A stretch of 5,896 nt of DNA from the NCBI GenBank assembly GCA_015485035.1, contig WFUI01000124.1, positions 1-5,896 on the forward strand, given 5' to 3'. The stretch's first letter is position 1. Each line of letters starts with the position of its first letter. A program made the translations under genes and the position numbers. Under the pieces are notes generated by a model. The model did not search any database, was not told the origin of the DNA, and saw nothing but the letters and a program-made list of their open reading frames with translations. The DNA comes from Mariprofundus sp. (GTDB lineage: Bacteria > Pseudomonadota > Zetaproteobacteria > Mariprofundales > Mariprofundaceae). This document shows positions 1-5,896 of the stretch, one piece after another.

Positions 1-321
1 GAGGGTTTGAATGGTTTTCCACGCGTCGACTTCCAGCGTGGTGTATGCACTTTTTGCGCAGACTGTGTCCAGGCATGTCCAACGATGGCACTGAACCGTT
101 CCAGCCCGGAAGCATGGACAATCAAAGCCCATATTGGAGATGCATGTCTGGCACAGCAACAGGTGATTTGTACGACCTGTAGCGAGCAGTGTGAGGCAGA
201 GGCTATTCATTTTTCCCCACTGGTCGGCGCGATTGCACAACCGGAAATTAATACCAATGTCTGTACTGGTTGTGGCGCCTGCGCAGCACCGTGTCCATCT
301 CAGGCAATCGAGGTCAAATGA
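1..321 (+). CDS. napF: NapF, ferredoxin-type accessory protein of periplasmic nitrate reductase (5' end cut by window)
   Basis: Frame 1 is open from the first base to the TGA at 319-321, giving 106 visible residues. Three cysteine groups are seen (fragment numbering). C16-x2-C19-x2-C22-x3-C26-P is a classic [4Fe-4S] motif. C49-x7-C57-x2-C60-x3-C64 is the irregular middle motif typical of NapF, preceded by IGDACLA. C88-x2-C91-x2-C94-x3-C98-P is a second classic motif. The fragment lines up with about the last 107 residues of the 164-residue E. coli NapF, including the G-(F/Y)-P-x-V-(D/N)-F stretch, so about 55 residues and one more cysteine motif should lie upstream. The TTG at 7 is therefore an internal Leu codon, not a start. 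In E. coli NapF is cytoplasmic, contacts NapA and is thought to act on its iron-sulfur cluster before Tat export. The stop overlaps the napD start (ATGA). Other polyferredoxins are less likely given the napDAB neighbours. Confidence 0.93.
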   Translation, partial: EGLNGFPRVDFQRGVCTFCADCVQACPTMALNRSSPEAWTIKAHIGDACLAQQQVICTTCSEQCEAEAIHFSPLVGAIAQPEINTNVCTGCGACAAPCPSQAIEVK

Positions 322-626
322 TCATGAATGATGAGGAACAGATCGGCTGCATTGTAGGTGCGGTAGTCCAGGTGAAAACACATTTGAATGAAGCTGAGAA
401 TGCGGCAGTGCGTCAGCGTTTAGCCGGCTGCGAGGGTGTTGAAATCCATGCTGAGGATGAGCAGTCACGTCTGGTGATTACCATGGAGGCGGCAACCGGC
501 AAGGCGGTGTTGAAACTTACCGAATCGATTCAGAATTTTGACGGGGTGTTGCAGGTGACTCCGGTATATCAGCACAGCGAAGAATATCTGCACGATGAAC
601 AAACAGGAGGATGGTCATGGCGGTAA
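318..626 (+). CDS. napD: NapD, chaperone for NapA maturation and Tat export
   Basis: The protein has 102 residues from ATG 318, or 100 from the second in-frame ATG at 324. E. coli NapD has 87. Family features are visible: a hydrophobic first strand ([10 protein letters not shown]), a central GCEGVEIH turn, then LVITMEA and a late block reading [16 protein letters not shown]. This pattern fits the small ferredoxin-fold NapD family. NapD is cytoplasmic and binds the twin-arginine signal peptide of NapA, holding back export until cofactors are loaded. The start at 318 overlaps the napF stop as ATGA, with GAGG at 310-313 placed 4 nt before 318 and 10 nt before 324, so the choice between the two starts is open. 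The last 10 nt overlap napA and also contain its ribosome binding site just before, which suggests coupled translation of chaperone and client. The C-terminal tail (GGWSWR) is extra relative to E. coli and is partly set by that overlap. Confidence 0.94.
   Translation: MIMNDEEQIGCIVGAVVQVKTHLNEAENAAVRQRLAGCEGVEIHAEDEQSRLVITMEAATGKAVLKLTESIQNFDGVLQVTPVYQHSEEYLHDEQTGGWSWR
605..610 (+). promoter_or_regulatory. Ribosome binding site of napA, deciding its start
   Basis: A perfect AGGAGG lies inside the napD coding region. It touches the ATG at 611 directly but stands 6 nt before the in-frame ATG at 617. Normal spacing therefore supports 617 as the napA start, which places the twin-arginine motif at residues 4-8. 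Confidence 0.75.
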
Positions 627-3136
627 GCCGCAGAACATTTGTGAAATCGAGTGCAGCGGCATCAATCAATATCAGCCTGCCAGGCGTAGTACATGGTATG
701 GATATGTTTGATGCCGGGAAAAACAGGATTCGCTGGGATAAAGCGCCATGCCGTTTTTGTGGTGTGGGCTGTGGAGTGATGGTGGGTACGAAAGACAATC
801 GTATTGTCGCCACACAGGCGGATCCGAAAGCTGAAGTAAATAAAGGCATCAATTGCATCAAAGGCTATTTCCTGTCCAAAATCATGTATGGTAAGGATCG
901 TCTGACCACGCCGTTGTTGCGTATGCGTGGTGGCAAGTTTCATAAAGAGGGTGAATTTACGCCGGTTTCCTGGGATGTGGCCTTTGATATCATGGCTGAA
1001 AAATGGAAAAAAACGCTCAAGGCCAAGGGCCCGGAAGCGATCGGCATGTTCGGTTCCGGCCAGTGGACGATTATGGAGGGTTATGCTGCCTCCAAGCTGA
1101 TGAAGGCGGGTTTTCGCTCCAATAATATTGATCCGAATGCGCGTCATTGCATGGCCTCTGCTGTGGGCGGGTTTATGCGCACCTTTGGCTCCGATGAACC
1201 GATGGGTTGTTATGATGATCTGGAGCATGCCGATGCCTTTGTGCTGTGGGGTTCGAATATGGCCGAGATGCATCCGATTCTGTGGACGCGCATCACTGAT
1301 ACCCGCTTGAGCAAGCCCGACTCCGAAGTGCATGTGCTTTCCACCTATAAACACCGCTGTTTTGATCTGGCCGATAACGGCATGGTGTTTACACCGCAAA
1401 CCGACATGGTGATTCTAAATTATATCGCCAACCACATTATCGAAACCAGGGCCTATGATAAACAGTTCCTGGCCAAGCATGTGAACTTCAAGACCACGCT
1501 CACCGATATCGGTTATGGCTTGCGTCCGGAGCATGTGCTGGAGAAAAAAGCCAGGAATCGAGGCAAGGGCAAGATGTCTGCCAGTTCGTTAAAGGAATAT
1601 GCAGAACTGGTCAAACCGTACACGCTGGAATATGCAGCGAAAATGTCCGGCGTACCTAAAGAGCAGCTGTTGCGCCTGGCCAGGCTATATGCCAACCCGG
1701 AAAAGAAGATTACTTCACTGTGGACGATGGGCTTCAATCAACATACCCGTGGCGTGTGGACCAATAGCCTGCTTTATAATATCCATTTGCTGATGGGCAA
1801 GATTTCCGAGCCCGGCAATAGCCCGTTTTCCTTGACCGGTCAGCCATCGGCCTGTGGTACGGCGCGTGAAGTCGGTACCTTCTCGCATCGTTTGCCGGCT
1901 GATCTGGTGGTCAAAAAGAAATCCCATCGTGATTTTGCTGAAAAGACCTGGAAATTGCCGGAAGGCACGATTCCGGCCAAGCCGGGTTACCATGCTGTAC
2001 AGCATAACCGCATGCTCAAAGATGGCGTGATCAATGCATATTGGTCGATGTGCAATAATAATGTACAGGCTGCAGCCAATATGAATGAGGAGACGCTGCC
2101 CGGTTATCGCAATCCGGATAATTTTATTGTGGTGTCCGATCCTTATCCAACCGTATCGGCCATGGCTGCCGATCTGATTCTGCCGACCGCGATGTGGGTG
2201 GAAAAAGAGGGCGCTTATGGCAATGCCGAGCGTCGGACACAGGCATGGCGGCAACAGGTCAAAGCGCCCGAAGGTGCAAAATCCGATTTGTGGCAGCTGA
2301 TGGAGTTCTCCAAACGTTTCAAAATGGCCGATGTCTGGCCAGATGATTTGCTGGCCAAAAAACCGGAATATCGCAACAAAACCTTGTACGAGGTGCTCTA
2401 TCGCAACGGCAATGTCGATAAATTTCCGGCCCGGAAAATCACTGATGATCGTGGCAATGAATATGCCAATGATGAAATGGATCATTTCGGTTTCTATGTC
2501 CAGAAGGGCCTGTTTGAAGAATACCGTTATTTCGGCACGCATGGCCCGAAAAAAGGCCATAACCTGGCCTCATTTGATCAGCTGCATCAGGAGCGTGGTA
2601 TGCGCTGGCCGGTGGTTCATGGCAAAGAAACGAAATGGCGTTATCGGGAAGGATCCGACCCGTTTGTTCCGGCCGGTAAAGAGCTGTATTTTTATGGTCA
2701 TAAAGATGGTAAAGCCAATATCATTTTTGCACCGTATGAGCAGCCGCCTGAAATGCCGGACAAGGAGTTTGACATGTGGCTGTGCACAGGCCGTGTGATT
2801 GAGCACTGGCATTCAGGTACGATGACCCAGCGTGTACCCGAGCTATACAAAGCCATGCCGGATGCGCAGATATTCATGCATCCGGAAGATGCCAGAAAAC
2901 GCGGTTTTAAACGTGGTGATTTGGCCAAAGTACAAAGCAGGCGCGGTGAAATCACGGCACTGGTGGAAACACGTGGCCGTAACAAACCACCCGAAGGCCT
3001 TATCTTTGTACCATGGTTTGATGCACGTCGTTTAATTAACAAGGTCACGCTCGATGCAACCGATCCGTTGTCCAAGCAGACGGACTACAAGAAATGCGCT
3101 GTGCGCGTAGTGAAGGTTCAGGGGGTAACAGCATGA
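617..3136 (+). CDS. napA: NapA, catalytic subunit of periplasmic nitrate reductase
   Basis: This 839-residue protein (E. coli NapA: 828) reduces nitrate to nitrite in the periplasm using Mo-bis-MGD and one [4Fe-4S] cluster. An N-terminal Tat signal begins with SRRTFVK (residues 4-10). The cluster motif is C45-x2-C48-x3-C52-x27-C80, followed by the conserved K of CIKGYF that lies between cluster and cofactor. The molybdenum ligand is C178 in [10 protein letters not shown]. Further family blocks are [10 protein letters not shown] (about 372), [18 protein letters not shown] (about 406-423) and [16 protein letters not shown] (about 525-540). The C-terminal dinucleotide-binding domain starts near 716 and ends with [18 protein letters not shown], very close to E. 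coli. No frameshift or missing key residue is seen. The start at 617 is chosen from AGGAGG spacing; ATG 611 is the alternative. It overlaps napD by 10 nt and napB by 4 nt. The Tat hydrophobic region is short and contains Asn. Cysteine ligation and Nap-specific blocks argue against assimilatory NasA or formate dehydrogenase. Confidence 0.98.
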   Translation: MAVSRRTFVKSSAAASINISLPGVVHGMDMFDAGKNRIRWDKAPCRFCGVGCGVMVGTKDNRIVATQADPKAEVNKGINCIKGYFLSKIMYGKDRLTTPLLRMRGGKFHKEGEFTPVSWDVAFDIMAEKWKKTLKAKGPEAIGMFGSGQWTIMEGYAASKLMKAGFRSNNIDPNARHCMASAVGGFMRTFGSDEPMGCYDDLEHADAFVLWGSNMAEMHPILWTRITDTRLSKPDSEVHVLSTYKHRCFDLADNGMVFTPQTDMVILNYIANHIIETRAYDKQFLAKHVNFKTTLTDIGYGLRPEHVLEKKARNRGKGKMSASSLKEYAELVKPYTLEYAAKMSGVPKEQLLRLARLYANPEKKITSLWTMGFNQHTRGVWTNSLLYNIHLLMGKISEPGNSPFSLTGQPSACGTAREVGTFSHRLPADLVVKKKSHRDFAEKTWKLPEGTIPAKPGYHAVQHNRMLKDGVINAYWSMCNNNVQAAANMNEETLPGYRNPDNFIVVSDPYPTVSAMAADLILPTAMWVEKEGAYGNAERRTQAWRQQVKAPEGAKSDLWQLMEFSKRFKMADVWPDDLLAKKPEYRNKTLYEVLYRNGNVDKFPARKITDDRGNEYANDEMDHFGFYVQKGLFEEYRYFGTHGPKKGHNLASFDQLHQERGMRWPVVHGKETKWRYREGSDPFVPAGKELYFYGHKDGKANIIFAPYEQPPEMPDKEFDMWLCTGRVIEHWHSGTMTQRVPELYKAMPDAQIFMHPEDARKRGFKRGDLAKVQSRRGEITALVETRGRNKPPEGLIFVPWFDARRLINKVTLDATDPLSKQTDYKKCAVRVVKVQGVTA

Positions 3137-3561
3137 AACGATCAGCAATGATTGCAGGATGGATTGTTTTTTCTTCTGTTGCATGGGCTGGTGCAAACAG
3201 CACCCATTCGCTGCGTGGTGATGTGGCGCTGGATGCCCCTTCGGTGACGACTTCACCCAAGGCGTGGTACGATGGCGAAGGTAAAATAAATCGTAATTAT
3301 GCCCAGCAGCCACCGCTGGTTCCGCACGATATCGAGGGTTTAACAATCGATCAGGATGGGAATGCCTGTTTGAGCTGTCATAACTGGAACTCGGAGATGC
3401 CGGGTGCAACCAGGGTCGGCATTTCTCATTTTCTGAACCGGGATAACGAAGCGCTGGCGAATATTTCTCCGCGACGCTATTTCTGCACCCAATGCCATGT
3501 GCCACAAAAAGACACAAAACCGTTGGTGACGAATATGTTCAAGTCGCTGGCCGAGGATTAA
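3133..3561 (+). CDS. napB: NapB, dihaem c-type cytochrome subunit of periplasmic nitrate reductase
   Basis: The 142-residue protein (E. coli NapB: 149) is the electron-transfer partner of NapA in the periplasm. A Sec signal peptide is clear: MKR, a hydrophobic core, then cleavage likely after AWA at residue 19. Two c-type haem motifs are present, C79-L-S-C-H83 and C118-T-Q-C-H122. The likely distal haem ligands are H65 in [10 protein letters not shown] and H99 in GISHF, matching the His pairs of E. coli NapB (PPMIPHSVEG and SPTHF). The block [13 protein letters not shown] is nearly identical to E. coli. The start at 3133 overlaps the napA stop as ATGA and has AGGGGG at 3120-3125, 7 nt upstream; the frame stays open further upstream, but those starts would bury the signal peptide. 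In E. coli napGH lies between napA and napB; here they are adjacent. Confidence 0.97.
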   Translation: MKRSAMIAGWIVFSSVAWAGANSTHSLRGDVALDAPSVTTSPKAWYDGEGKINRNYAQQPPLVPHDIEGLTIDQDGNACLSCHNWNSEMPGATRVGISHFLNRDNEALANISPRRYFCTQCHVPQKDTKPLVTNMFKSLAED

Positions 3562-3570
3562 TACCTGTAC

Positions 3571-3632
3571 GATAACTGCCTGTATCTGGATCAGAAAAGG
3601 AGCAGGCTTATTTGAGATGTTTGTCAGTTATC
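3571..3632 (+). repeat. Interrupted inverted repeat in the napB-porin spacer
   Basis: GATAACTG at 3571-3578 is perfectly complementary to CAGTTATC at 3625-3632. Nested inside are CCTG (3579-3582) with CAGG (3603-3606), and TCTG (3585-3588) with CAGA (3592-3595) around a 3-nt loop. As RNA this could fold as a branched stem that starts 9 nt after the napB stop. A short T-rich stretch (TTATTT, 3608-3613) follows the CAGG arm, so a weak terminator, attenuator or mRNA-stabilising element is possible. The stems are short and only part GC-rich, so function is unproven. Confidence 0.35.
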
Positions 3633-3678
3633 CGGAAACAGAATGGTCGGCTGCGTCCAGGTTGTCGAAACGTACATT

Positions 3679-3688
3679 CATTCGAATG
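3679..3688. repeat. Perfect 10-bp palindrome just upstream of the porin ribosome binding site
   Basis: CATTCGAATG reads the same on both strands. It abuts the GGAAGGAG ribosome binding site of the porin gene. It could be a small operator half-site pair or a short mRNA hairpin affecting translation, but a 10-bp palindrome can also arise by chance and the arms do not extend cleanly. Confidence 0.25.
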
Positions 3689-3689
3689 G

Positions 3690-3695
3690 AAGGAG
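3690..3695 (+). promoter_or_regulatory. Ribosome binding site of the porin gene, deciding its start
   Basis: AAGGAG stands 4 nt before the ATG at 3700 and 7 nt before the in-frame ATG at 3703. Spacing favours 3703, which also gives a compact signal peptide starting MIKK. The upstream in-frame ATG at 3643 lacks such a site and would put about 20 polar residues before the signal peptide. Confidence 0.7.
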
Positions 3696-3702
3696 TTTAA
3701 TG

Positions 3703-4992
3703 ATGATCAAGAAAATCACCTTGCTGTTGATAGCATTGGGTATTTCCGGTCTGGTTCAGGCGGCTGAGTGGACGGTCTCATCCGATCTGCGTGAACGGTA
3801 TCAATCGTTTAATAATTTCAATTTCAATTCTGCTGTTGATAATAATCGTTGGGAATTTGACTCCCGCCTGTACCTGAAAGCGAAAGGTGATTTCGGCAAC
3901 GGGTTGACGGTTTTTATTGAGCCTCAGGCCGTGATCATCCAGAACCATACACTGGCGGGTGGCACACAGAATTTTACTCAGGCCGATCTGTTTCAGGCCT
4001 GGTTACAATACGATATCGGTGATTTCGGCTTGCGAATTGGCCGCCAGAATCTGGTTTATGGCGATCAGCGACTGCTTGGTCATTTGGGCTGGAAGGATGT
4101 GGCGCGTACCTTTGACGGTGTGAAGGGCATGTACAAGTCCGGTCCTGTCAGGCTGGATGTATTTGCCGTTCACCCGGCTGATATTGTTGCCATGACACCG
4201 GGTGTCACAGCACCGCAGGGCAAATCACTGGTAACATGGGAAGATCGTCGCCTGATCGGTGCATATGGCACTTATAGCATTGCACCCAAAAATGGCATGG
4301 ATGCCTATTTTATTAACTGGAGCCACAACCAGCATGCAGCTGTTGGTAAAGGGCGCAATATGAATACGTTCGGTACACGCCTGTTTGGCAGCTGGAATGG
4401 TTTTGATGCCACTGCGGAGGCGGTATTTCAAACCGGAACCTGGTCCAATACCGGGGGACTAAATGTGTCACAGAAGGCATCAGCTTATGCTGTAAAAGCC
4501 GGTTATACCTTTGATTTCTGGAAAACACGTTTCGGCGTGGAATATGACTACAGCCCCGGTGATGATAAAACTGACCCGACCACCCACAAGACGTTTGTAT
4601 TCCCATTCCACACCAATCATGCCCACTACGGAGAAATGGATTTCTTCTCATGGGCCAATATGAAGGACTTGCGTTTTTCATTGAAAACATCACCGCTTAA
4701 CGGGCTGACATTTATTGGCAATGCCCATTTATTCTATCTCTCGGAAGCCAAAGGTGATTGGGTGAATGTGGTTGGGGTCGGGAATATTTTCCCCGGCGCA
4801 CCGGGCTTTACGCAAACAAAGGCAGGTACAGAGATTGATCTCAAACTGGTTTATAAAGTTGAAACGGTTAAAGGCCTGAAACTGGTCGGGCTGTACGGTA
4901 TATTCAATCCCGGTGCTGCCGTATCCGAACGGAACGGCGGCAAAGCTGATGCAGCGAAGTTTGGCTATCTGATTGCTCAGTATGTATTCTGA
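3703..4992 (+). CDS. Outer-membrane beta-barrel porin, alginate-export (AlgE-like) family
   Basis: The 429-residue protein has a Sec signal peptide (MIKK, hydrophobic core, cleavage likely after VQA at residue 20). Alternating polar and aromatic strands follow, and it ends in YVF; a terminal Phe is the usual outer-membrane barrel assembly signal. Blocks recalled from the alginate-export family are RIGRQNLVYGDQRLLG (111-126), GW-x5-RTFDGVK (129-141), GVEYDYSPGDD (278-288) and a late PFHTNHAHYGEMD (301-313). The founder, AlgE of Pseudomonas, exports alginate, but many family members occur with no alginate genes nearby and their substrates are unknown. Its place between napB and moaA suggests passage of nitrate, nitrite or another anion; this is inference from position only. 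Several basic residues occur in possible loop or lumen segments, but selectivity cannot be read from sequence. It may share the nap transcript or have its own promoter in the 141-nt spacer; no convincing -35/-10 pair was found. Confidence 0.85.
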   Translation: MIKKITLLLIALGISGLVQAAEWTVSSDLRERYQSFNNFNFNSAVDNNRWEFDSRLYLKAKGDFGNGLTVFIEPQAVIIQNHTLAGGTQNFTQADLFQAWLQYDIGDFGLRIGRQNLVYGDQRLLGHLGWKDVARTFDGVKGMYKSGPVRLDVFAVHPADIVAMTPGVTAPQGKSLVTWEDRRLIGAYGTYSIAPKNGMDAYFINWSHNQHAAVGKGRNMNTFGTRLFGSWNGFDATAEAVFQTGTWSNTGGLNVSQKASAYAVKAGYTFDFWKTRFGVEYDYSPGDDKTDPTTHKTFVFPFHTNHAHYGEMDFFSWANMKDLRFSLKTSPLNGLTFIGNAHLFYLSEAKGDWVNVVGVGNIFPGAPGFTQTKAGTEIDLKLVYKVETVKGLKLVGLYGIFNPGAAVSERNGGKADAAKFGYLIAQYVF

Positions 4993-5019
4993 GGCGCATG
5001 ATAGATAGCGGTTCATGTG

Positions 5020-5896
5020 ATGGTTGAAGCGACCCCCATGCATTTCTTTGAATCTGTACCTGCTGACGGCGGGCTTACGGATCAATTTGGCCGTCAGCTT
5101 ACATACTTGCGTATCTCGGTGACAGATCGCTGTAATATGCGTTGCGATTATTGTCGGCCTGCTGCCGATGCCTATAACGCGGAACCGCATGATCAGATTC
5201 TGCGTTACGAAGAAATAGAACGCATTGTCCGTGTAGCAGCGGCTTTAGGCGTTAACAAGTTGCGAATTACCGGTGGAGAGCCGCTGGTTCGCCGGGATTT
5301 GCCGGTGCTGGTGAAAAAGCTGGCCGGTGTTCCGGGCATTACCGACCTTTCAATGACGACCAACGCCACGTTGCTTGGAAAGTACGCTGCTGATCTGGCC
5401 GAGGCCGGCTTGCAGCGCATCAATATAAGCCTCGACAGCTTGAACGCATTGCGCTTTCGCAAGCTGACGGGTGGCGAGTTGGCGCCGGTATTGGCTGGCA
5501 TTAAAGCAGCCGGGGCGGCAGGAATCGGGCCGATCAAACTCAATACTGTGTTGATGCGCGGGATTAATGCCGGCGGAGAACATTCCGAAGTTGCTGAGTT
5601 GATTGACTTTGCTGGCGAAAACGACGCGACGATTCGGTTTATTGAACTGATGCCGATGAAGCAGGGTATGGATTGGGAAAAACATTACATCTCGATTGAT
5701 GAAGTGTTGCAGCGTGAGGATGTACGTGCGCGTGTCGATGTGGAGGCTGCGTTACAAACGGGAAATACGGCAGCGCGATATCTGCCATTGAAAAGCAGCA
5801 AGGGCGAGGTCGGTTTTATTATGCCGATGTCCGAACGTTTTTGTGAAGGCTGTAATCGTTTGCGTCTGACATCTGATGGAGGTTTGCGTTCCTGCC
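5020..5896 (+). CDS. moaA: MoaA, GTP 3',8-cyclase of molybdenum cofactor synthesis (3' end cut by window)
   Basis: MoaA is a cytoplasmic radical-SAM enzyme that, with MoaC, converts GTP into cyclic pyranopterin monophosphate, the first step towards molybdopterin. The window shows 292 residues. The radical-SAM cluster motif is C38-NMR-C42-DY-C45, preceded by YLRISVTDR. RITGGEPLVRRDL is the SAM-binding GGE block; MTTNATLL, RINISLDSL and LNTVLMRGIN follow in family order, then RFIELMPM. The second [4Fe-4S] motif that holds GTP is C275-x2-C278-x13-C292, complete at the last full codon. About 40 residues, including the usual C-terminal Gly-Gly, should lie beyond the window. The frame is open from 5005; starts at GTG 5017, ATG 5020 and ATG 5038 are possible and none has a strong ribosome binding site. 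ATG 5038 also gives a normal N-terminus. The gene begins 27 nt after the porin stop and supplies the cofactor NapA requires. Confidence 0.96.
   Translation, partial: MVEATPMHFFESVPADGGLTDQFGRQLTYLRISVTDRCNMRCDYCRPAADAYNAEPHDQILRYEEIERIVRVAAALGVNKLRITGGEPLVRRDLPVLVKKLAGVPGITDLSMTTNATLLGKYAADLAEAGLQRINISLDSLNALRFRKLTGGELAPVLAGIKAAGAAGIGPIKLNTVLMRGINAGGEHSEVAELIDFAGENDATIRFIELMPMKQGMDWEKHYISIDEVLQREDVRARVDVEAALQTGNTAARYLPLKSSKGEVGFIMPMSERFCEGCNRLRLTSDGGLRSC

Noticed and set aside
7..321. A complete short NapF starting at TTG 7
   Set aside because: The frame is open to the window edge, and the residues before the first visible cysteine motif match the middle of E. coli NapF, so the gene is cut by the window rather than short.
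662..1399. A 245-codon open frame on the - strand covering the NapA cluster motif
   Set aside because: It is a shadow of napA. Its His/Thr-rich translation has no family features and the sense strand is clearly coding.
1715..2560. A 281-codon open frame on the - strand inside napA
   Set aside because: It is antisense to conserved NapA sequence, has no recognisable domain or ribosome binding site, and its composition (rich in Ile, His, Arg, Phe) is what a complement of a real gene gives.
3621..3634. A possible FNR-type box (TTGTC-N4-ATCCG) upstream of the porin
   Set aside because: Only 6 of the 10 consensus bases of TTGAT-N4-ATCAA match and no promoter elements are suitably placed, so it is not supported.
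3643..3702. An upstream ATG (3643) as start of the porin
   Set aside because: It would add 20 polar residues before a normal Sec signal peptide and has no good ribosome binding site, whereas AAGGAG is well placed for ATG 3703.
4993..5019. A terminator or promoter in the porin-moaA gap
   Set aside because: The 27 nt show no stable hairpin with a T-run and no recognisable -35/-10 pair.
4729..5685. Several - strand open frames of 110-153 codons across the porin end and moaA
   Set aside because: They lie opposite conserved porin and MoaA coding sequence and carry no motifs of their own.

Overview
The window carries six genes, all on the + strand: the 3' part of napF, then napD, napA and napB, an outer-membrane beta-barrel gene of the alginate-export (AlgE-like) type, and the 5' part of moaA. 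Both ends are cut by the window edges. The set points to a Gram-negative bacterium of the Pseudomonadota: it has a Tat-exported periplasmic nitrate reductase, a dihaem c-type cytochrome with a Sec signal, and an outer-membrane barrel ending in Phe. GC looks close to 50%. The proteins resemble the napFDA(GH)BC type of gene set, as in Gammaproteobacteria. A gamma- or zetaproteobacterium would fit, but sequence reading alone cannot name the organism.

Layout: napF (1-321, 5' end missing) and napD (318-626) share an ATGA stop/start overlap. napD overlaps napA (617-3136) by 10 nt, and napA overlaps napB (3133-3561) by ATGA. These four genes are therefore translationally coupled and surely one operon. 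A 141-nt spacer (3562-3702) follows, holding an interrupted inverted repeat, a short palindrome and a good ribosome binding site. Then come the porin (3703-4992), a 27-nt gap, and moaA (5020 to the window end), which stops just after the third cysteine of its C-terminal iron-sulfur motif.

How the genes fit together: NapA is the catalytic subunit, with one [4Fe-4S] cluster and Mo-bis-MGD. NapB passes electrons to NapA in the periplasm. NapD is the cytoplasmic chaperone that binds the NapA Tat signal. NapF is a cytoplasmic ferredoxin-like accessory protein acting on NapA before export. MoaA starts synthesis of the molybdopterin cofactor that NapA needs. The porin could let solutes, possibly nitrate and nitrite, cross the outer membrane, but that substrate is inferred from position only. 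No quinol-oxidising partner (napC or napGH) lies in the window. napB directly follows napA, where E. coli has napGH, so electron input must be encoded upstream of napF or elsewhere.

The window is mostly a conventional nitrate-respiration locus. The points most worth a second look are the AlgE-like porin between nap and moaA, the missing quinol-oxidising genes, the weak-looking Tat signal of NapA and the structured napB-porin spacer.
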